NCBI RefSeq assembly: GCF_016863175.1
Contig: NZ_BOOJ01000070.1
Span: forward strand, 18,084 to 82,083
Direction: 5' to 3'
Source of the DNA: Paraplanobispora siamensis
GTDB taxonomy: Bacteria > Actinomycetota > Actinomycetes > Streptosporangiales > Streptosporangiaceae
DNA: 64,000 nucleotides
In this document: positions 26,682 to 36,427 of the stretch, in pieces
Numbering within the stretch: position 1 is the first letter of the stretch
How the letters are laid out: every line of letters begins with the position of its first letter
Made by a program: the position numbers and the translations under genes
Notes under the pieces: model-generated
Databases searched by the model: none
What the model was told of the DNA's origin: nothing
What the model saw: only the letters and a program-made list of their open reading frames with translations

Positions 26682-28067
26682 ATGATCTGTGTTTTGGGTG
26701 CCGGGGTCTCCGGCGCCGCCGCCGCCCGCCTGCTGGCCCGGCGCGGCGAGCGGGTGGTCGTCCTGGAGGGACGGGACGGGCCGCGCCAGCGCGCCGCCGC
26801 CGCGGAACTGGCCGCGGCCGGGGCCGAGGTGCGCTTCGGCGAGCCCGCGGAGGTCCCCGAGGGCACGTCCCTGATCGTCGCCACCGGCTGGCCGCCCCAC
26901 CACCCGCTGCTGGTCCGCGCGGCCGAGGCCGGGGTCGAGGTGATCGGCGAGGTCGAGCTGGCCTGGCGCCTGCGCCCCGCCGGCGCGGCGCCGTGGCTGG
27001 CGCTGACCGGCACCAACGGCAAGACCACCGCGGTGCGGATGCTCACCTCGATGCTGACCGCGGCCGGCCACAAGGCGCTGGCGGTCGGCAACGTGGGCGT
27101 CCCGGTGGTGGAGGCCGTGGCCGAGCCGTACGACGTGCTGGCGGTGGAGCTGTCCAGCTTCCAGCTGCACCGCTCGCCCGGGGTGGCGCCGCTGGCCGCC
27201 GCGGTGCTCAACGTCGCCCCCGACCACCTCGACTGGCACGGCTCCATGGAGGAGTACGCCAGGGCCAAGGGCGAGATCTTCGCCAGAGCCGGGACGGTCG
27301 TCTACAACGCCGACGACGAGTGGTCGGCCCGGCTGGCCGAGCCGTACCCCGGCGCGGTCGGCTTCACGCTGACCACGCCCAGGGCCGGGCAGATCGGCGT
27401 GGTCGAGGACCTGCTGGTGGACCGGGCGTTCGTGGACGACCCCGTGCACGCCGCCGAGGAGCTGGCGACGCTGGCGGACGTGCGGCCCTTCGCGCCGCAC
27501 AACGTCTCCAACGCGCTGGCCGCCGCCGTCCTGGCCAGGGCCTACGGGGTGCCCGCGGCGGCCGTGCGGCAGGGGCTGACCGACTTCGTCCCCGACCCGC
27601 ACCGGATCGCGCACGTCGCCCAGGTGGACGGGGTCGACTACGTCGACGACTCCAAGGCCACCAACCCGCACGCCGCCGCCGCGTCGCTGGCCGCCTACCC
27701 CTCGATCGTCTGGGTGGCCGGCGGGCAGCTCAAGGGCGCCGACGTCGAGGACCTGGTACGGCGGGCCGCCCCCCGGCTGCGCGGCGCGGTGCTCCTGGGC
27801 GCCGACCGCGAGCGGATCCGGCAGGCTCTGGCGCGACACGCCGAGAACGTCCCCGTGGTCGAGGTGGGCGGGCAAGACACTGGGGTCATGGACCGTGTCG
27901 TCGTCGAAGCCGCCAGGCTCGCCACCCCCGGAGACACCGTGCTGCTGGCCCCGGCCGGCGCCTCCCTGGACATGTTCACCGGATACCCGGCCCGCGGGGA
28001 GGCGTTCGCGCGGGCCGTGCACCGTCTCGCGGACCCGGAGGCGGGCGGCGGACGGGGCGGAGAGTGA
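26682..28067 (+). CDS. murD: UDP-MurNAc-L-alanine:D-glutamate ligase
   Basis: The 461-residue protein opens with a Rossmann-like UDP-binding domain (ICVLGAGVSGAAAARLLARR), then the P-loop LTGTNGKTTAVRML, the central NVGVPVVE and VELSSFQLH segments, NVAPDHLDWHGSMEEYA, and the C-terminal DPHRIAHV and DDSKATNPHAA motifs typical of MurD. It adds D-Glu to UDP-MurNAc-L-Ala in the cytoplasm. Its TGA overlaps the ftsW GTG (GTGA). Confidence 0.97.
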   Translation: MICVLGAGVSGAAAARLLARRGERVVVLEGRDGPRQRAAAAELAAAGAEVRFGEPAEVPEGTSLIVATGWPPHHPLLVRAAEAGVEVIGEVELAWRLRPAGAAPWLALTGTNGKTTAVRMLTSMLTAAGHKALAVGNVGVPVVEAVAEPYDVLAVELSSFQLHRSPGVAPLAAAVLNVAPDHLDWHGSMEEYARAKGEIFARAGTVVYNADDEWSARLAEPYPGAVGFTLTTPRAGQIGVVEDLLVDRAFVDDPVHAAEELATLADVRPFAPHNVSNALAAAVLARAYGVPAAAVRQGLTDFVPDPHRIAHVAQVDGVDYVDDSKATNPHAAAASLAAYPSIVWVAGGQLKGADVEDLVRRAAPRLRGAVLLGADRERIRQALARHAENVPVVEVGGQDTGVMDRVVVEAARLATPGDTVLLAPAGASLDMFTGYPARGEAFARAVHRLADPEAGGGRGGE

Positions 28068-29344
28068 CCGCCGGAGCCGAACAGGCGCAGGCGGCTCCCG
28101 CGGCGGAGCTCAGGAGCGGCCTGACCCGCCTGCGCGAGCTGCTCGCGCGCCCGCTGCTCTCCTACCACCTGCTGCTGGGCGTCAGCGCGCTGCTGATGGC
28201 GCTGGGGCTGATGATGGTGCTGTCGGCCTCCAGCGTCGAGGCGCTGCAGGAGGTCGGGGACCCGTTCTACTGGTTCTTCAAGCAGTCGATCTCGGCCTCG
28301 CTGGGGATCCCCATCATGTGGATCTGCTCGCGGCTGCCGGTGCGCTTCTTCCGGCTGGCGGGCTATCCGCTGATGGCGCTGTCCATCATCGGCCTGACGA
28401 TCGTGCTGTTCGTGGGCACCTCCCAGCTCGGCGCCCAGCGCTGGATCGACCTCGGGCCGTTCTACCTGCAGCCGTCCGAGCCGGCCAAGCTGGGCCTGCT
28501 GCTGTGGGGCGCCGACCTGCTGGCGCGCAAGGCGCGCAACGGCAGGATCGAATGGCGTCACCTGTTCATCCCGCTGATGCCGGGCACCGCGCTCATGGCC
28601 CTGCTGGTCATGCTGGGAAGCGACCTCGGCACCACGATCATCCTGATGGCGATCTTCCTGGCGCTGCTGTGGGTGGTCGGGGCGCCGCTGAAGCTGTTCG
28701 GCGGGATCCTCGGGGTGGCGACGCTCGCCACCATCGTGATGATCAGCACCGAGGGCTACCGCTCCGACCGGATCGAGGGCTGGCTCCGGCCGTGGGCCAA
28801 CGCCCAGGGCACGGGCTACCAGGCGGTGCAGGGGCAGATCGCGATGGGCAGCGGCGGCTGGTTCGGTCTCGGCCTGGGCTCCAGCCGGGCCAAGTGGAGC
28901 TGGATCCCGCACGCCGAGAGCGACTTCATCTTCGCCATCCTCGGCGAGGAGCTGGGCCTGATGGGCACGCTCGTGGTGGTCACGCTGTTCGGCCTGATCG
29001 GCTACGCCGGCCTCCGGGTCGCCACCCGGGTCAAGGACCCCTTCGTCCGGCTCGCCTCGGCCGCCGCTGTGGCCTGGATCACCGGCCAGGCCATCGTCAA
29101 CATCGGCGCCGTCATCGGCGTGCTGCCCATCACCGGCATCCCGCTGCCGCTGGTCTCCTACGGCGGATCGTCGCTGCTGCCGACCCTGGCCGCGCTCGGA
29201 ATGCTGCTGTCGTTCGCCAAGCACGAACCCGGGGCACGGGAGGCTCTCGCCGCCCGTGGCCCCGGACCGGCGGCTCGGGCTCTAAGCTGGCTTGGCCTGG
29301 GCGCCCGGGGATCGACGCGGCGGCCGGGTCCCCCAAGACGATGA
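28064..29344 (+). CDS. ftsW: SEDS-family septal peptidoglycan glycosyltransferase FtsW
   Basis: I start this at GTG 28064, which overlaps the murD stop; the reading frame stays open far upstream but that part is antiphase to murD. The 426-residue protein has a polar N-terminus of about 35 residues, then about ten membrane helices with SEDS signatures: [20 protein letters not shown], the LGSDLGTT loop carrying the catalytic Asp region, [29 protein letters not shown], and [11 protein letters not shown]. FtsW polymerises lipid II at the septum with FtsI (19756-22542). A short Gly/Arg/Pro-rich tail ends the protein. Confidence 0.95.
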   Translation: MTAGAEQAQAAPAAELRSGLTRLRELLARPLLSYHLLLGVSALLMALGLMMVLSASSVEALQEVGDPFYWFFKQSISASLGIPIMWICSRLPVRFFRLAGYPLMALSIIGLTIVLFVGTSQLGAQRWIDLGPFYLQPSEPAKLGLLLWGADLLARKARNGRIEWRHLFIPLMPGTALMALLVMLGSDLGTTIILMAIFLALLWVVGAPLKLFGGILGVATLATIVMISTEGYRSDRIEGWLRPWANAQGTGYQAVQGQIAMGSGGWFGLGLGSSRAKWSWIPHAESDFIFAILGEELGLMGTLVVVTLFGLIGYAGLRVATRVKDPFVRLASAAAVAWITGQAIVNIGAVIGVLPITGIPLPLVSYGGSSLLPTLAALGMLLSFAKHEPGAREALAARGPGPAARALSWLGLGARGSTRRPGPPRR

Positions 29345-29375
29345 GTTCGACGACATAAGCGAAAGGACCGACCTG

Positions 29376-30464
29376 ATGAGAGTGGTCCTCGCCGGCGGCG
29401 GTACGGCCGGTCACATCGAACCGGCCCTGGCCCTGGCCGACGCGCTGCGGCACCTGGATCCGAACATCGGGATCACCTGTCTCGGCACCGAGCGGGGCCT
29501 GGAGACGCGGCTGGTCCCCGCGCGCGGATACGAGCTGCAGCTCGTGCCCGCCGTACCCCTGCCCCGCTCCATCACCCCCCAGCTGCTGACCGTGCCGGGG
29601 CGCCTGGCGGGCGCCATCAACACGGCCGCGCAGATCATGGACCGGGTGCGGGCCGACGTCCTGGTCGGCTTCGGAGGCTACGTGGCGACCCCCGCCTACC
29701 TGGCCGCCCGGCGGCGCGGCGTGCCGATCGTGGTGCACGAGGCCAACCCCCGGCCCGGCCTGGCCAACCGCCTCGGCGCCCGGCTGACCGACCACGTGTT
29801 CACCGGTCACCTGGAGACGCCCCTGCCCAAGGCGGAGCACATCGGGATCCCGCTGCGGCGCGAGATCGTCGGGCTGGACCGGCTGTCCATGGGCGACAAG
29901 GCCCGCTCCTGGTTCGGCCTGGAGGCCGACCTGCCCACGCTGCTGGTCACCGGCGGCTCCCAGGGCGCGCGCTCGCTCAACCAGGCGGCGCTGGCCGCGG
30001 CCCCGGCGCTGCGCCAGGCCGGCATCCAGGTGCTGCACGTCATCGGGCCGAAGAACACCCTGGAGCAGGAGCCCCCGCCCGGCGACCCGCAGTACGTCGT
30101 GCTGCAGTACGTCGACCGGATGGACCTGGCCTACGCCGCCGCCGACTTCGCGCTGTGCCGCAGCGGCGCCATGACGTGCGCCGAGCTGACGGCGGTGGGC
30201 CTGCCGGCGGCCTACGTCCCCCTGCCGCACGGCAACGGCGAGCAGCGGCTCAACGCCGCGCCGATCGTGCAGGCGGGCGGCGGGATCATGGTCGACGACG
30301 CCGACCTGAGCCCCGACTGGATCATCCGGAACGTCCTGCCGGTCCTGTCCGACCCCGAGCGCGTGGTCGCCATGTCGGAGGCCGCCGCCCGGATGGGACG
30401 CAAGGACGCCGACACGGCGCTCGCCAGGCGGGTGCTCCAGATCGCGGCGCAGGGGAGAGGCTGA
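29376..30464 (+). CDS. murG: Undecaprenyl-PP-MurNAc-pentapeptide GlcNAc transferase
   Basis: ATG 29376 (GAAAGGA upstream) gives 362 residues starting directly with the MurG glycine loop [20 protein letters not shown]28 features follow: [48 protein letters not shown], the second-domain loop [14 protein letters not shown], the UDP-GlcNAc pocket [18 protein letters not shown] and [13 protein letters not shown]. It converts lipid I to lipid II at the inner membrane face. An upstream in-frame start at 29292 would add 28 residues overlapping ftsW and is not favoured. Confidence 0.96.
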   Translation: MRVVLAGGGTAGHIEPALALADALRHLDPNIGITCLGTERGLETRLVPARGYELQLVPAVPLPRSITPQLLTVPGRLAGAINTAAQIMDRVRADVLVGFGGYVATPAYLAARRRGVPIVVHEANPRPGLANRLGARLTDHVFTGHLETPLPKAEHIGIPLRREIVGLDRLSMGDKARSWFGLEADLPTLLVTGGSQGARSLNQAALAAAPALRQAGIQVLHVIGPKNTLEQEPPPGDPQYVVLQYVDRMDLAYAAADFALCRSGAMTCAELTAVGLPAAYVPLPHGNGEQRLNAAPIVQAGGGIMVDDADLSPDWIIRNVLPVLSDPERVVAMSEAAARMGRKDADTALARRVLQIAAQGRG

Positions 30465-30498
30465 GGATGGGCGCAGGACGAGGAGCGGTGAGCGGTCG

Positions 30499-31905
30499 AT
30501 GAGTCTGGTCAAGCTGGTGGATCCGGTCGCGGCCGAGGAGCTCGGGCGGGTCCACTTCATCGGGATCGGCGGGGCCGGGATGTCCGGCATCGCCCGCATC
30601 CTGCTCAAGCGGGGGGTCCAGGTCTCGGGCAGCGACGCGCGCGGCTCCGACATGGTGATGGCCCTGCGCGAGCTGGGCGGCGTCGTCCACGTCGGCCACG
30701 CGGCCTCGAACATCAAGAACGTGGACACCGTCGTGGTCTCGACCGCGATCCGCGACTCCAACCCCGAGCTGGGCGAGGCGCTGAGGCAGGGCCTGCGGGT
30801 GATCCCGCGGGCCGCCGCGCTGGCCTCGGTCATGGCCGGCCGGGTCGCGGTCGCGGTGGCGGGCACGCACGGCAAGACCACCACCACCTCGATGCTCACG
30901 GTGGCGCTGCAGAGCTGCGGCGCCGACCCGTCCTACTGCGTGGGCGGCCAGCTGGTCACCACCGGCCTGGGCGCCGACGAGGGCACGGGCGAGGTGTTCG
31001 TCGCCGAGGCCGACGAGAGCGACGGCTCCTTCCTCATGCTCGCCCCCGACATCGCGGTGGTGACCAACGTCGAGCCCGACCACCTCGACAACTACGGCGA
31101 CCCGCGCGCGGTCCACGACAGCTTCGCCCGGTTCGTCGAGCGGATCGGCACGACGATGGTGGTCTGCCTCGACGACCCCGGATCGGCCGAGCTCGTCTCG
31201 CCGGCCCGGGCGCGCGGCCTGAAGGTGATCACCTACGGCGAGAGCGAGGAGGCCGACCTCCAGGTGACCGGCATCACCCCCGACGGGATGGGGATCTCCT
31301 TCGAGATCCGCGGCCAGGGGCGGGTCCGGCTGGCGGTCCCGGGCCGTCACAACGCCCTCAACGCCGCCGCGGTCATCGCCGTGGCCGCGGAGCTGGGGGT
31401 GTCCTTCGAGGCGATCCGCGAGGGCCTGGCCGCCTTCACCGGGGCCAAGCGGCGTTTCGAGGCCAAGGGCGAGGCGGGGGGAGTGGCGGTCTTCGACAGC
31501 TACGCCCACCACCCCACCGAGCTGGCCGCCGACCTGCGCGCCGCGCGGGACGTGGTGGCCTCCTTCTCCGGTTCGGGCCGGGTCATCGCCGTCTTCCAGC
31601 CGCACCTGTACTCCCGCACCCGGTTCTTCGCCGAGGAGTTCGGCACGGCCCTGGGGCTGGCGGACGAGGCGATCGTGCTGGACGTCTACGGCGCCCGGGA
31701 GGATCCCGAGCCCGGGGTCTCCGGAGCCCTGGTGGCGGGCAAGGTGCCGCTCCCGGCCGAGCAGGTCGCCTACGCCCCGCTGCGCGAGGAGGTGCCGGCC
31801 CTGGTGGCCGGCCGGGCGCGGCCCGGCGACATCGTCCTGACCATGGGCGCCGGCGACGTGACCGAGCTGGGGCCCCGGATCGTCGCGGAGCTGTCCGCCC
31901 GGTGA
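30499..31905 (+). CDS. murC: UDP-MurNAc:L-alanine ligase
   Basis: The 468-residue protein begins with the UDP-binding loop VHFIGIGGAGMSGIARILL, then the P-loop VAVAGTHGKTTTTSMLTV, the central EADESDGSFLMLAPDIAVVT and NVEPDHLDNYG motifs, and the C-terminal RRFEAKGEAGGVAVFDSYAHHPTE signature of MurC. It adds L-Ala to UDP-MurNAc, the first step of stem-peptide assembly. It lies 34 bp after murG and 31 bp before ftsQ, on the same transcript by spacing. Confidence 0.97.
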   Translation: MSLVKLVDPVAAEELGRVHFIGIGGAGMSGIARILLKRGVQVSGSDARGSDMVMALRELGGVVHVGHAASNIKNVDTVVVSTAIRDSNPELGEALRQGLRVIPRAAALASVMAGRVAVAVAGTHGKTTTTSMLTVALQSCGADPSYCVGGQLVTTGLGADEGTGEVFVAEADESDGSFLMLAPDIAVVTNVEPDHLDNYGDPRAVHDSFARFVERIGTTMVVCLDDPGSAELVSPARARGLKVITYGESEEADLQVTGITPDGMGISFEIRGQGRVRLAVPGRHNALNAAAVIAVAAELGVSFEAIREGLAAFTGAKRRFEAKGEAGGVAVFDSYAHHPTELAADLRAARDVVASFSGSGRVIAVFQPHLYSRTRFFAEEFGTALGLADEAIVLDVYGAREDPEPGVSGALVAGKVPLPAEQVAYAPLREEVPALVAGRARPGDIVLTMGAGDVTELGPRIVAELSAR

Positions 31906-31936
31906 CCGTGAGGGCCGGGCGCGTGAGGGGGATGCG

Positions 31937-32926
31937 ATGACCTGGACCGAGGAGGACCCGGAGGCGGGGGAGGTACGGCGGGGCGCGGCGACGCGGGACC
32001 GCGGTCCCCGGGCCGCCGGAAGGGGGAAGGACGGCCCACGGCTCCCGGACCCGGAGGAGGACGACTCCGGGCCCGGAGGGCGTGACGCCGCCGGAAGCGT
32101 GGGGCGTGACTCTTCCGGGCCTGCGGGACGCGACGCTTCCGAGGCCGGGGGACGCGATGCCGCCGGATCCGCGGGGCGCGACGCCGCCGGATCCGCGGGG
32201 CGTGACGCCTCCGGGGCCGGACGGCGCGGCGCCGGGCGGCGGCCCGCCGGGCGGGCCGCGGGCCGCGGCGGGGTGTGGCGCACGGCCTTCCTGGCGCTGC
32301 TGACCGTGGGGGTCGTGGGCACCGCCGCCTGGCTGGTCTTCGTCTCCCCGGTGCTCGGCGTGCGGGAGGTCCGGGTGGTGGGCAACGTGGACGTCCCCGT
32401 CCCGCAGATCCGGCAGGCGGCCGGTGTCGCCGACGGCACGCCCCTGGCCACCGTGGACGTCGCCGAGGTACGCAACCGGATAGCCGCGATCCGGCAGATC
32501 GAGTCGGTACGGGTCAGCCGCGGCTGGCCCGGCACGCTGGAGATCGAGGTCGTCGAGCGGGAGCCGATAGCGGTGATGCCGGTGGGCGGCAAGGTCGCGC
32601 TGGTCGACCGGTACGGCGTGGTGACCGAGATCAGGGCGGTCGCGCCACCGGCCCTGCCGGTGCTGCGCCTGAGCCGGCCGGGCGATCCCGCGTCGACGGC
32701 GGCGCTGGCCGTGGTCGACGCGCTGCCGCCGGAACTGGCCACGCGGGTCGCGGAGGTGATCGCGCCGACCGCCGAGACGGTCTCGTTGCGCCTGCGCGAC
32801 GGCCGCTCGGTGCTGTGGGGCGGGAGCGACCGCCCCGCCGACAAGGCGAGAATCCTCACTACGCTGCTGAAACGCCCCGCGGACACCTATGATGTGAGCT
32901 CGCCGGATGTCGTGACGGTGAGGTGA
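31937..32926 (+). CDS. ftsQ: Cell-division protein FtsQ with repetitive N-terminal extension
   Basis: The 329-residue bitopic protein has an unusually long cytoplasmic N-terminus (about 1-111). Much of it is a Gly-Arg-Asp-Ala/Ser repeat (GRDAAGSAGRDAAGSAGRDA region, about six units) and it ends very basic (RRGAGRRPAGRAAGRG). One membrane helix (about 112-137) is followed by the POTRA domain (about 139-208, VREVRVVGNVDVPVPQIRQA) and the FtsQ beta domain (about 212-325, with the conserved LVDRYGVV turn). FtsQ links early and late divisome proteins through FtsL/DivIC. The gene is last before the 246-bp ftsZ leader region. Confidence 0.93.
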   Translation: MTWTEEDPEAGEVRRGAATRDRGPRAAGRGKDGPRLPDPEEDDSGPGGRDAAGSVGRDSSGPAGRDASEAGGRDAAGSAGRDAAGSAGRDASGAGRRGAGRRPAGRAAGRGGVWRTAFLALLTVGVVGTAAWLVFVSPVLGVREVRVVGNVDVPVPQIRQAAGVADGTPLATVDVAEVRNRIAAIRQIESVRVSRGWPGTLEIEVVEREPIAVMPVGGKVALVDRYGVVTEIRAVAPPALPVLRLSRPGDPASTAALAVVDALPPELATRVAEVIAPTAETVSLRLRDGRSVLWGGSDRPADKARILTTLLKRPADTYDVSSPDVVTVR

Positions 32927-33020
32927 CCGCGGCTTCTGCGGCGCCCCGCGGGCGCCCGCGCGGGACCTCTGGCGAAAAGGACAGGCTGCGACACGCCGGG
33001 CGCACTTGCGGCGCGGTTAG

Positions 33021-33050
33021 TTGACCCGCCCGGAGCGTAGCTCCTACTGT
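33021..33050 (+). promoter_or_regulatory. Candidate ftsZ promoter
   Basis: TTGACC (33021-33026), an 18-bp spacer and TACTGT (33045-33050) lie 123 bp upstream of the ftsZ start. The spacer contains a small dyad GGAGC-GTA-GCTCC (33032-33044). This is the only good sigma70-like pair in the ftsQ-ftsZ gap. Confidence 0.45.
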
Positions 33051-33060
33051 CCGTATCAAT

Positions 33061-33096
33061 CCTCAGGTTGACATAAATCTAAATCTCAACTTGAGG
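33061..33096 (+). promoter_or_regulatory. Inverted repeat in the ftsZ leader
   Basis: CCTCAGGTTGA (33061-33071) pairs with TCAACTTGAGG (33086-33096) with one mismatch (a G-U pair in RNA). The loop is a 14-bp AT-rich stretch containing two TAAATCT-like units. It is followed by repeated TTGAGG/GTTGAG. The element lies downstream of the candidate promoter and 77 bp before the GTG, so it could act as DNA operator or RNA hairpin. Confidence 0.5.
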
Positions 33097-33172
33097 TTGA
33101 GGGTTGAGAAAACGACGGCACGGCCCCGTGCCGCATGAAATTGCAAGTCAACGAGCGGAAAGGCCCCTCGTC

Positions 33173-34585
33173 GTGGCAGCACCGCAGAACTACCTCGCGG
33201 TCATCAAGGTTGTAGGAATCGGCGGAGGCGGAGTCAACGCCGTCAACCGGATGATCGAGGAGGGACTCAAGGGCGTCGAGTTCATCGCCATCAACACCGA
33301 CGCCCAGGCGCTGCTCATGAGTGACGCCGACGTCAAGCTGGACGTCGGGCGTGAGCTCACGCGCGGCCTTGGCGCGGGGGCGAACCCCGAGGTCGGCCGG
33401 AAGGCGGCGGAGGACCACCGCGAGGAGATCGAAGAGGTCATCAAGGGCGCCGACATGGTGTTCGTGACGGCGGGAGAGGGCGGTGGCACGGGCACCGGCG
33501 GCGCTCCGGTCGTGGCGAACATCGCGCGGTCCCTGGGAGCCCTGACCATCGGCGTGGTGACCCGGCCCTTCAGCTTCGAGGGCCGCCGCAGGGCGATGCA
33601 GGCCGAGGCCGGCATCGAGACGCTGCGCGCGGAGGTCGACACCCTCATCGTGATCCCGAACGACCGGCTGCTGTCGATCTCGGACCGCCAGGTGAGCGTG
33701 CTGGACGCGTTCAAGGCCGCCGACCAGGTGCTGCTCTCCGGTGTCCAGGGCATCACGGACCTCATCACCACCCCGGGTCTGATCAACCTCGACTTCGCCG
33801 ACGTGAAGTCGGTCATGTCCGACGCGGGCTCGGCGCTGATGGGCATCGGGCACGCCCGCGGTGACGACCGGTCGGTCGCGGCGGCGGAGATGGCCGTCTC
33901 CAGCCCGCTGCTGGAGGCCAGCATCGACGGCGCGCACGGCGTGCTGCTGTCGATCGCGGGCGGTTCCGACCTCGGCCTGTTCGAGATCAACGAGGCGGCC
34001 CAGCTCGTCTCCAACGCGGCGGCCCCGGACGCCAACATCATCTTCGGCACGGTCATCGACGACGCGCTCGGCGACGAGGTCCGGGTCACGGTGATCGCGG
34101 CCGGGTTCGACGACCCGCCTCCGGGCAGCAAGGCCACCGCGCCCCAGGGGGCCGCGCGCCCGCAGACCGCCCGCCCGGCGACGCCGCCCCCGGTGGCGGC
34201 CCGCCCGTCGACCCCGACGGTGAAGAGCGAGGTGCGGCCCGAGCCGAGGACCGCGCAGGCCGCCGCGCCCCCGCCGGTGCGCACGGTCACGCCGCCGGTC
34301 ACCCCGCCGCCGCCTCCTCCGGTCGCGCCGGTGACGCCCGCGCCCGCTCCGCAGGCCGAGGCCCAGCCCGTCCCGCAGCCGCAGCCGGCCCCGCCGGTGG
34401 AGCAGCAGCCCGAGCCGCAGCGCACCGAGGAGCCCGCGGCCCCGCAGGTGTCGATTCCGCGGCCCACGCCCGAGCCGCCGCAGCCGACCCCGATCCCCGC
34501 ACGGCTCCCCGACCCCGGCCGCAGGACCCGGGTGATCTTCGAGGAGCAGGAGGAAGAGCTGGACGTCCCGGACTTCCTGAAGTGA
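33173..34585 (+). CDS. ftsZ: Cell-division GTPase FtsZ with long Pro-rich linker
   Basis: GTG 33173 (GGAAAGG upstream) gives 470 residues starting [20 protein letters not shown], the usual actinobacterial N-terminus; a TTG at 33104 is not favoured. The GTPase core (about 1-317) has the tubulin signature [15 protein letters not shown] and the T7 loop ([11 protein letters not shown]). Residues about 318-455 form a Pro/Ala/Gln/Thr-rich linker with runs of prolines, much longer than the roughly 70-80-residue linker of Streptomyces FtsZ. The conserved C-terminal peptide is [11 protein letters not shown], the SepF contact site. FtsZ polymerises into the Z ring, and sepF is encoded just downstream. 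Confidence 0.97.
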   Translation: MAAPQNYLAVIKVVGIGGGGVNAVNRMIEEGLKGVEFIAINTDAQALLMSDADVKLDVGRELTRGLGAGANPEVGRKAAEDHREEIEEVIKGADMVFVTAGEGGGTGTGGAPVVANIARSLGALTIGVVTRPFSFEGRRRAMQAEAGIETLRAEVDTLIVIPNDRLLSISDRQVSVLDAFKAADQVLLSGVQGITDLITTPGLINLDFADVKSVMSDAGSALMGIGHARGDDRSVAAAEMAVSSPLLEASIDGAHGVLLSIAGGSDLGLFEINEAAQLVSNAAAPDANIIFGTVIDDALGDEVRVTVIAAGFDDPPPGSKATAPQGAARPQTARPATPPPVAARPSTPTVKSEVRPEPRTAQAAAPPPVRTVTPPVTPPPPPPVAPVTPAPAPQAEAQPVPQPQPAPPVEQQPEPQRTEEPAAPQVSIPRPTPEPPQPTPIPARLPDPGRRTRVIFEEQEEELDVPDFLK

Positions 34586-34675
34586 TATTGCTCACGGCAG
34601 GGCGGGTGTCAGCCGGGTCTGTCGTGGGCGTCACAATGGTTTCCGCCTGTTTGTCTGCATTCGAGCGGCGGAGAC

Positions 34676-35380
34676 GTGACGGAAGAGAAGCGACGGGACC
34701 AGATCGCGGCCGCTCTGGCCGAAGTCGAGGCGAGCATCGCCGAGGCGTGCCGGGCGGCCGGTCGCGCCCGCGAGGAGGTGACCCTCGTCGCGGTGACCAA
34801 GACCTATCCGGCCTCGGACGTGCGGATCCTGGCCGATCTCGGGATCCGGCACGTGGGCGAGAACCGCGACCAGGAGGCCGCGGTCAAGGCGCACGAATGC
34901 GCGAATCTCGGTCTCACCTGGCACTTCGTCGGCCAGTTGCAGACCAACAAGGCCCGTTCCGTGGTCGGCTATGCCGATGTCGTGCACTCGGTGGACCGCC
35001 CGCGCCTGGTCGAGGCGCTCAGCCGGGAGGCGGTCAGGGCGGGACGCGAGGTCACCTGCCTGGTGCAGGTCGCGCTGGACGACGACCCCGGGCGCGGTGG
35101 TGCCCAGCGGGCGGATGTGATGCCCGTCGCCGACGCCGTGGCCGGTGCCCCCGGCCTCCGGCTGGGAGGGGTGATGGCCGTGGCGCCGCTGGAGGAGGAT
35201 CCGGCCCGGGCGTTCGCGCGGCTGCGGGACATCGCCGAGTCGGTGCGGGCCGGCCACCCCGGCGCCAGGATCATCTCGGCGGGGATGAGCGGCGACATGG
35301 CCGAGGCGGTGGCCAACGGCGCGACACACCTGCGCGTCGGTACGGCGTTGCTCGGTCGCCGCAAGCCCTTAGTCAGGTAA
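34676..35380 (+). CDS. YggS/PLPBP-family pyridoxal-phosphate homeostasis protein
   Basis: The 234-residue single-domain alanine-racemase-fold barrel has the PLP lysine in VAVTKTYP (Lys42), then [27 protein letters not shown] and [28 protein letters not shown], the conserved phosphate-binding end. Family members buffer PLP in the cytoplasm and lack racemase activity. It occupies the ylmE position of the division cluster. The polyphenol-oxidase-like pgeF/ylmD gene that usually precedes it is absent; only 90 bp separate it from ftsZ. GTG start 34676 with GCGGAG. Confidence 0.94.
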   Translation: MTEEKRRDQIAAALAEVEASIAEACRAAGRAREEVTLVAVTKTYPASDVRILADLGIRHVGENRDQEAAVKAHECANLGLTWHFVGQLQTNKARSVVGYADVVHSVDRPRLVEALSREAVRAGREVTCLVQVALDDDPGRGGAQRADVMPVADAVAGAPGLRLGGVMAVAPLEEDPARAFARLRDIAESVRAGHPGARIISAGMSGDMAEAVANGATHLRVGTALLGRRKPLVR

Positions 35381-35501
35381 TGTCCCTTCAAGTGGGCCTT
35401 GGCGTTCACACGTCCCGGACAGTGGTCGATCGGCGGTGGGCTGCAAGGGGGGAAGGCTGCCACCCCGAGCCAATCGGAGTAAGGCGGAGGAAGAAGTAGC
35501 G

Positions 35502-36005
35502 ATGGCCGGCGCGATGCGCAAGATGGCGGTCTACCTCGGTCTTGTCGAGGACGACCGCTACGAGAGATACGACGCCTACTCCGACGACGAGTACGACGAG
35601 TTCGACGACTCGCGGCGTGGGACCGACGAGCGGCCTGGCACGGTCCACGACCGCGAGGAGGACACCGACGCCGGGGTCCCGGCGCCCAGGCCCGCGACGG
35701 CCGTCCTGGAGCGCCGTACGACCGATCTGGCGCGCATCACGACGCTCCACCCGCGCACCTACAACGAGGCGCGGACGATCGGCGAGCACTTCCGGGACGG
35801 CACTCCGGTCATCATGAACCTGACGGAGATGGTTGACAGCGACGCCAAGAGACTTGTCGATTTCGCGGCAGGTCTGGTCTTTGGCCTACACGGGAGCATC
35901 GAACGTGTTACCAACAAGGTGTTCCTGTTGTCCCCTGCCAATGTCGAGGTGACCGCCGAGGACAAGGCCAGAATCGCGGAACGCGGGTTCTTCAACCAGA
36001 GTTAG
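35502..36005 (+). CDS. sepF: Cell-division protein SepF
   Basis: ATG 35502 behind GGAGGAAG gives 167 residues beginning [18 protein letters not shown], the conserved amphipathic membrane-binding helix. An acidic, Tyr/Asp-rich linker (about 19-75) precedes the SepF core (about 85-160), with [29 protein letters not shown] and the [20 protein letters not shown] dimer/filament helix, and LSPANVEV. SepF tethers the FtsZ C-terminal peptide to the membrane, replacing FtsA in actinobacteria. Confidence 0.96.
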   Translation: MAGAMRKMAVYLGLVEDDRYERYDAYSDDEYDEFDDSRRGTDERPGTVHDREEDTDAGVPAPRPATAVLERRTTDLARITTLHPRTYNEARTIGEHFRDGTPVIMNLTEMVDSDAKRLVDFAAGLVFGLHGSIERVTNKVFLLSPANVEVTAEDKARIAERGFFNQS

Positions 36006-36084
36006 AGTGCCACTATGCACATCGAGTCGAAGCTCACCCCGTCCTTCCGGGGAAGGCGGACCGGGACGGAGGCAGGTCGACAGC

Positions 36085-36378
36085 GTGGAGATCGTTAGCG
36101 GGATCCTGGTCTTTGTCCTGTCCCTGTACCTGGTTCTGCTGATCGGCAGAATGATCTTTGAGACGGTGCAGGCGTTCGCACGCCAGTGGCGCCCCACGGG
36201 GGTCGTCCTGGTCCTGGCGGAGGCCATATACACGGTCACCGACCCACCTCTCAAGTTCCTCCGCCGTTTCATTCCGCCACTCCGGTTGGGTACGGTTGCC
36301 TTTGACCTAAGCTTCACAGTGCTCTTCATTGTGGTCTTGGTCTTGATCCAACTCGTGTCCGCGCTTCAACCTAGTTGA
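36085..36378 (+). CDS. YggT/YlmG-family membrane protein
   Basis: GTG 36085 gives 97 residues with two membrane helices (about 4-24 and 72-94) flanking the YggT signature YTVTDPPLKFLRRFIPPLRL. The family is linked genetically to Z-ring and nucleoid placement, but its biochemical role is unknown. It lies between sepF and divIVA, as in Streptomyces and Mycobacterium. The frame is open upstream to 36007, but those codons lack a ribosome site and the resulting residues are not conserved. Confidence 0.9.
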   Translation: MEIVSGILVFVLSLYLVLLIGRMIFETVQAFARQWRPTGVVLVLAEAIYTVTDPPLKFLRRFIPPLRLGTVAFDLSFTVLFIVVLVLIQLVSALQPS

Positions 36379-36427
36379 TCGGGTACCGTCCCTCCGGACA
36401 GACTCCAAGCGCGCCAAGGAGACCGAA

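Noticed and set aside
26993..28063. Upstream open frame continuous with ftsW
   Set aside because: It overlaps murD out of frame; ftsW homology begins just after GTG 28064, which overlaps the murD stop.
33104..33172. TTG 33104 as an ftsZ start adding 23 residues
   Set aside because: The added residues are not conserved, the codon lies just beyond the inverted repeat, and GTG 33173 has a good ribosome site and matches the usual FtsZ N-terminus.
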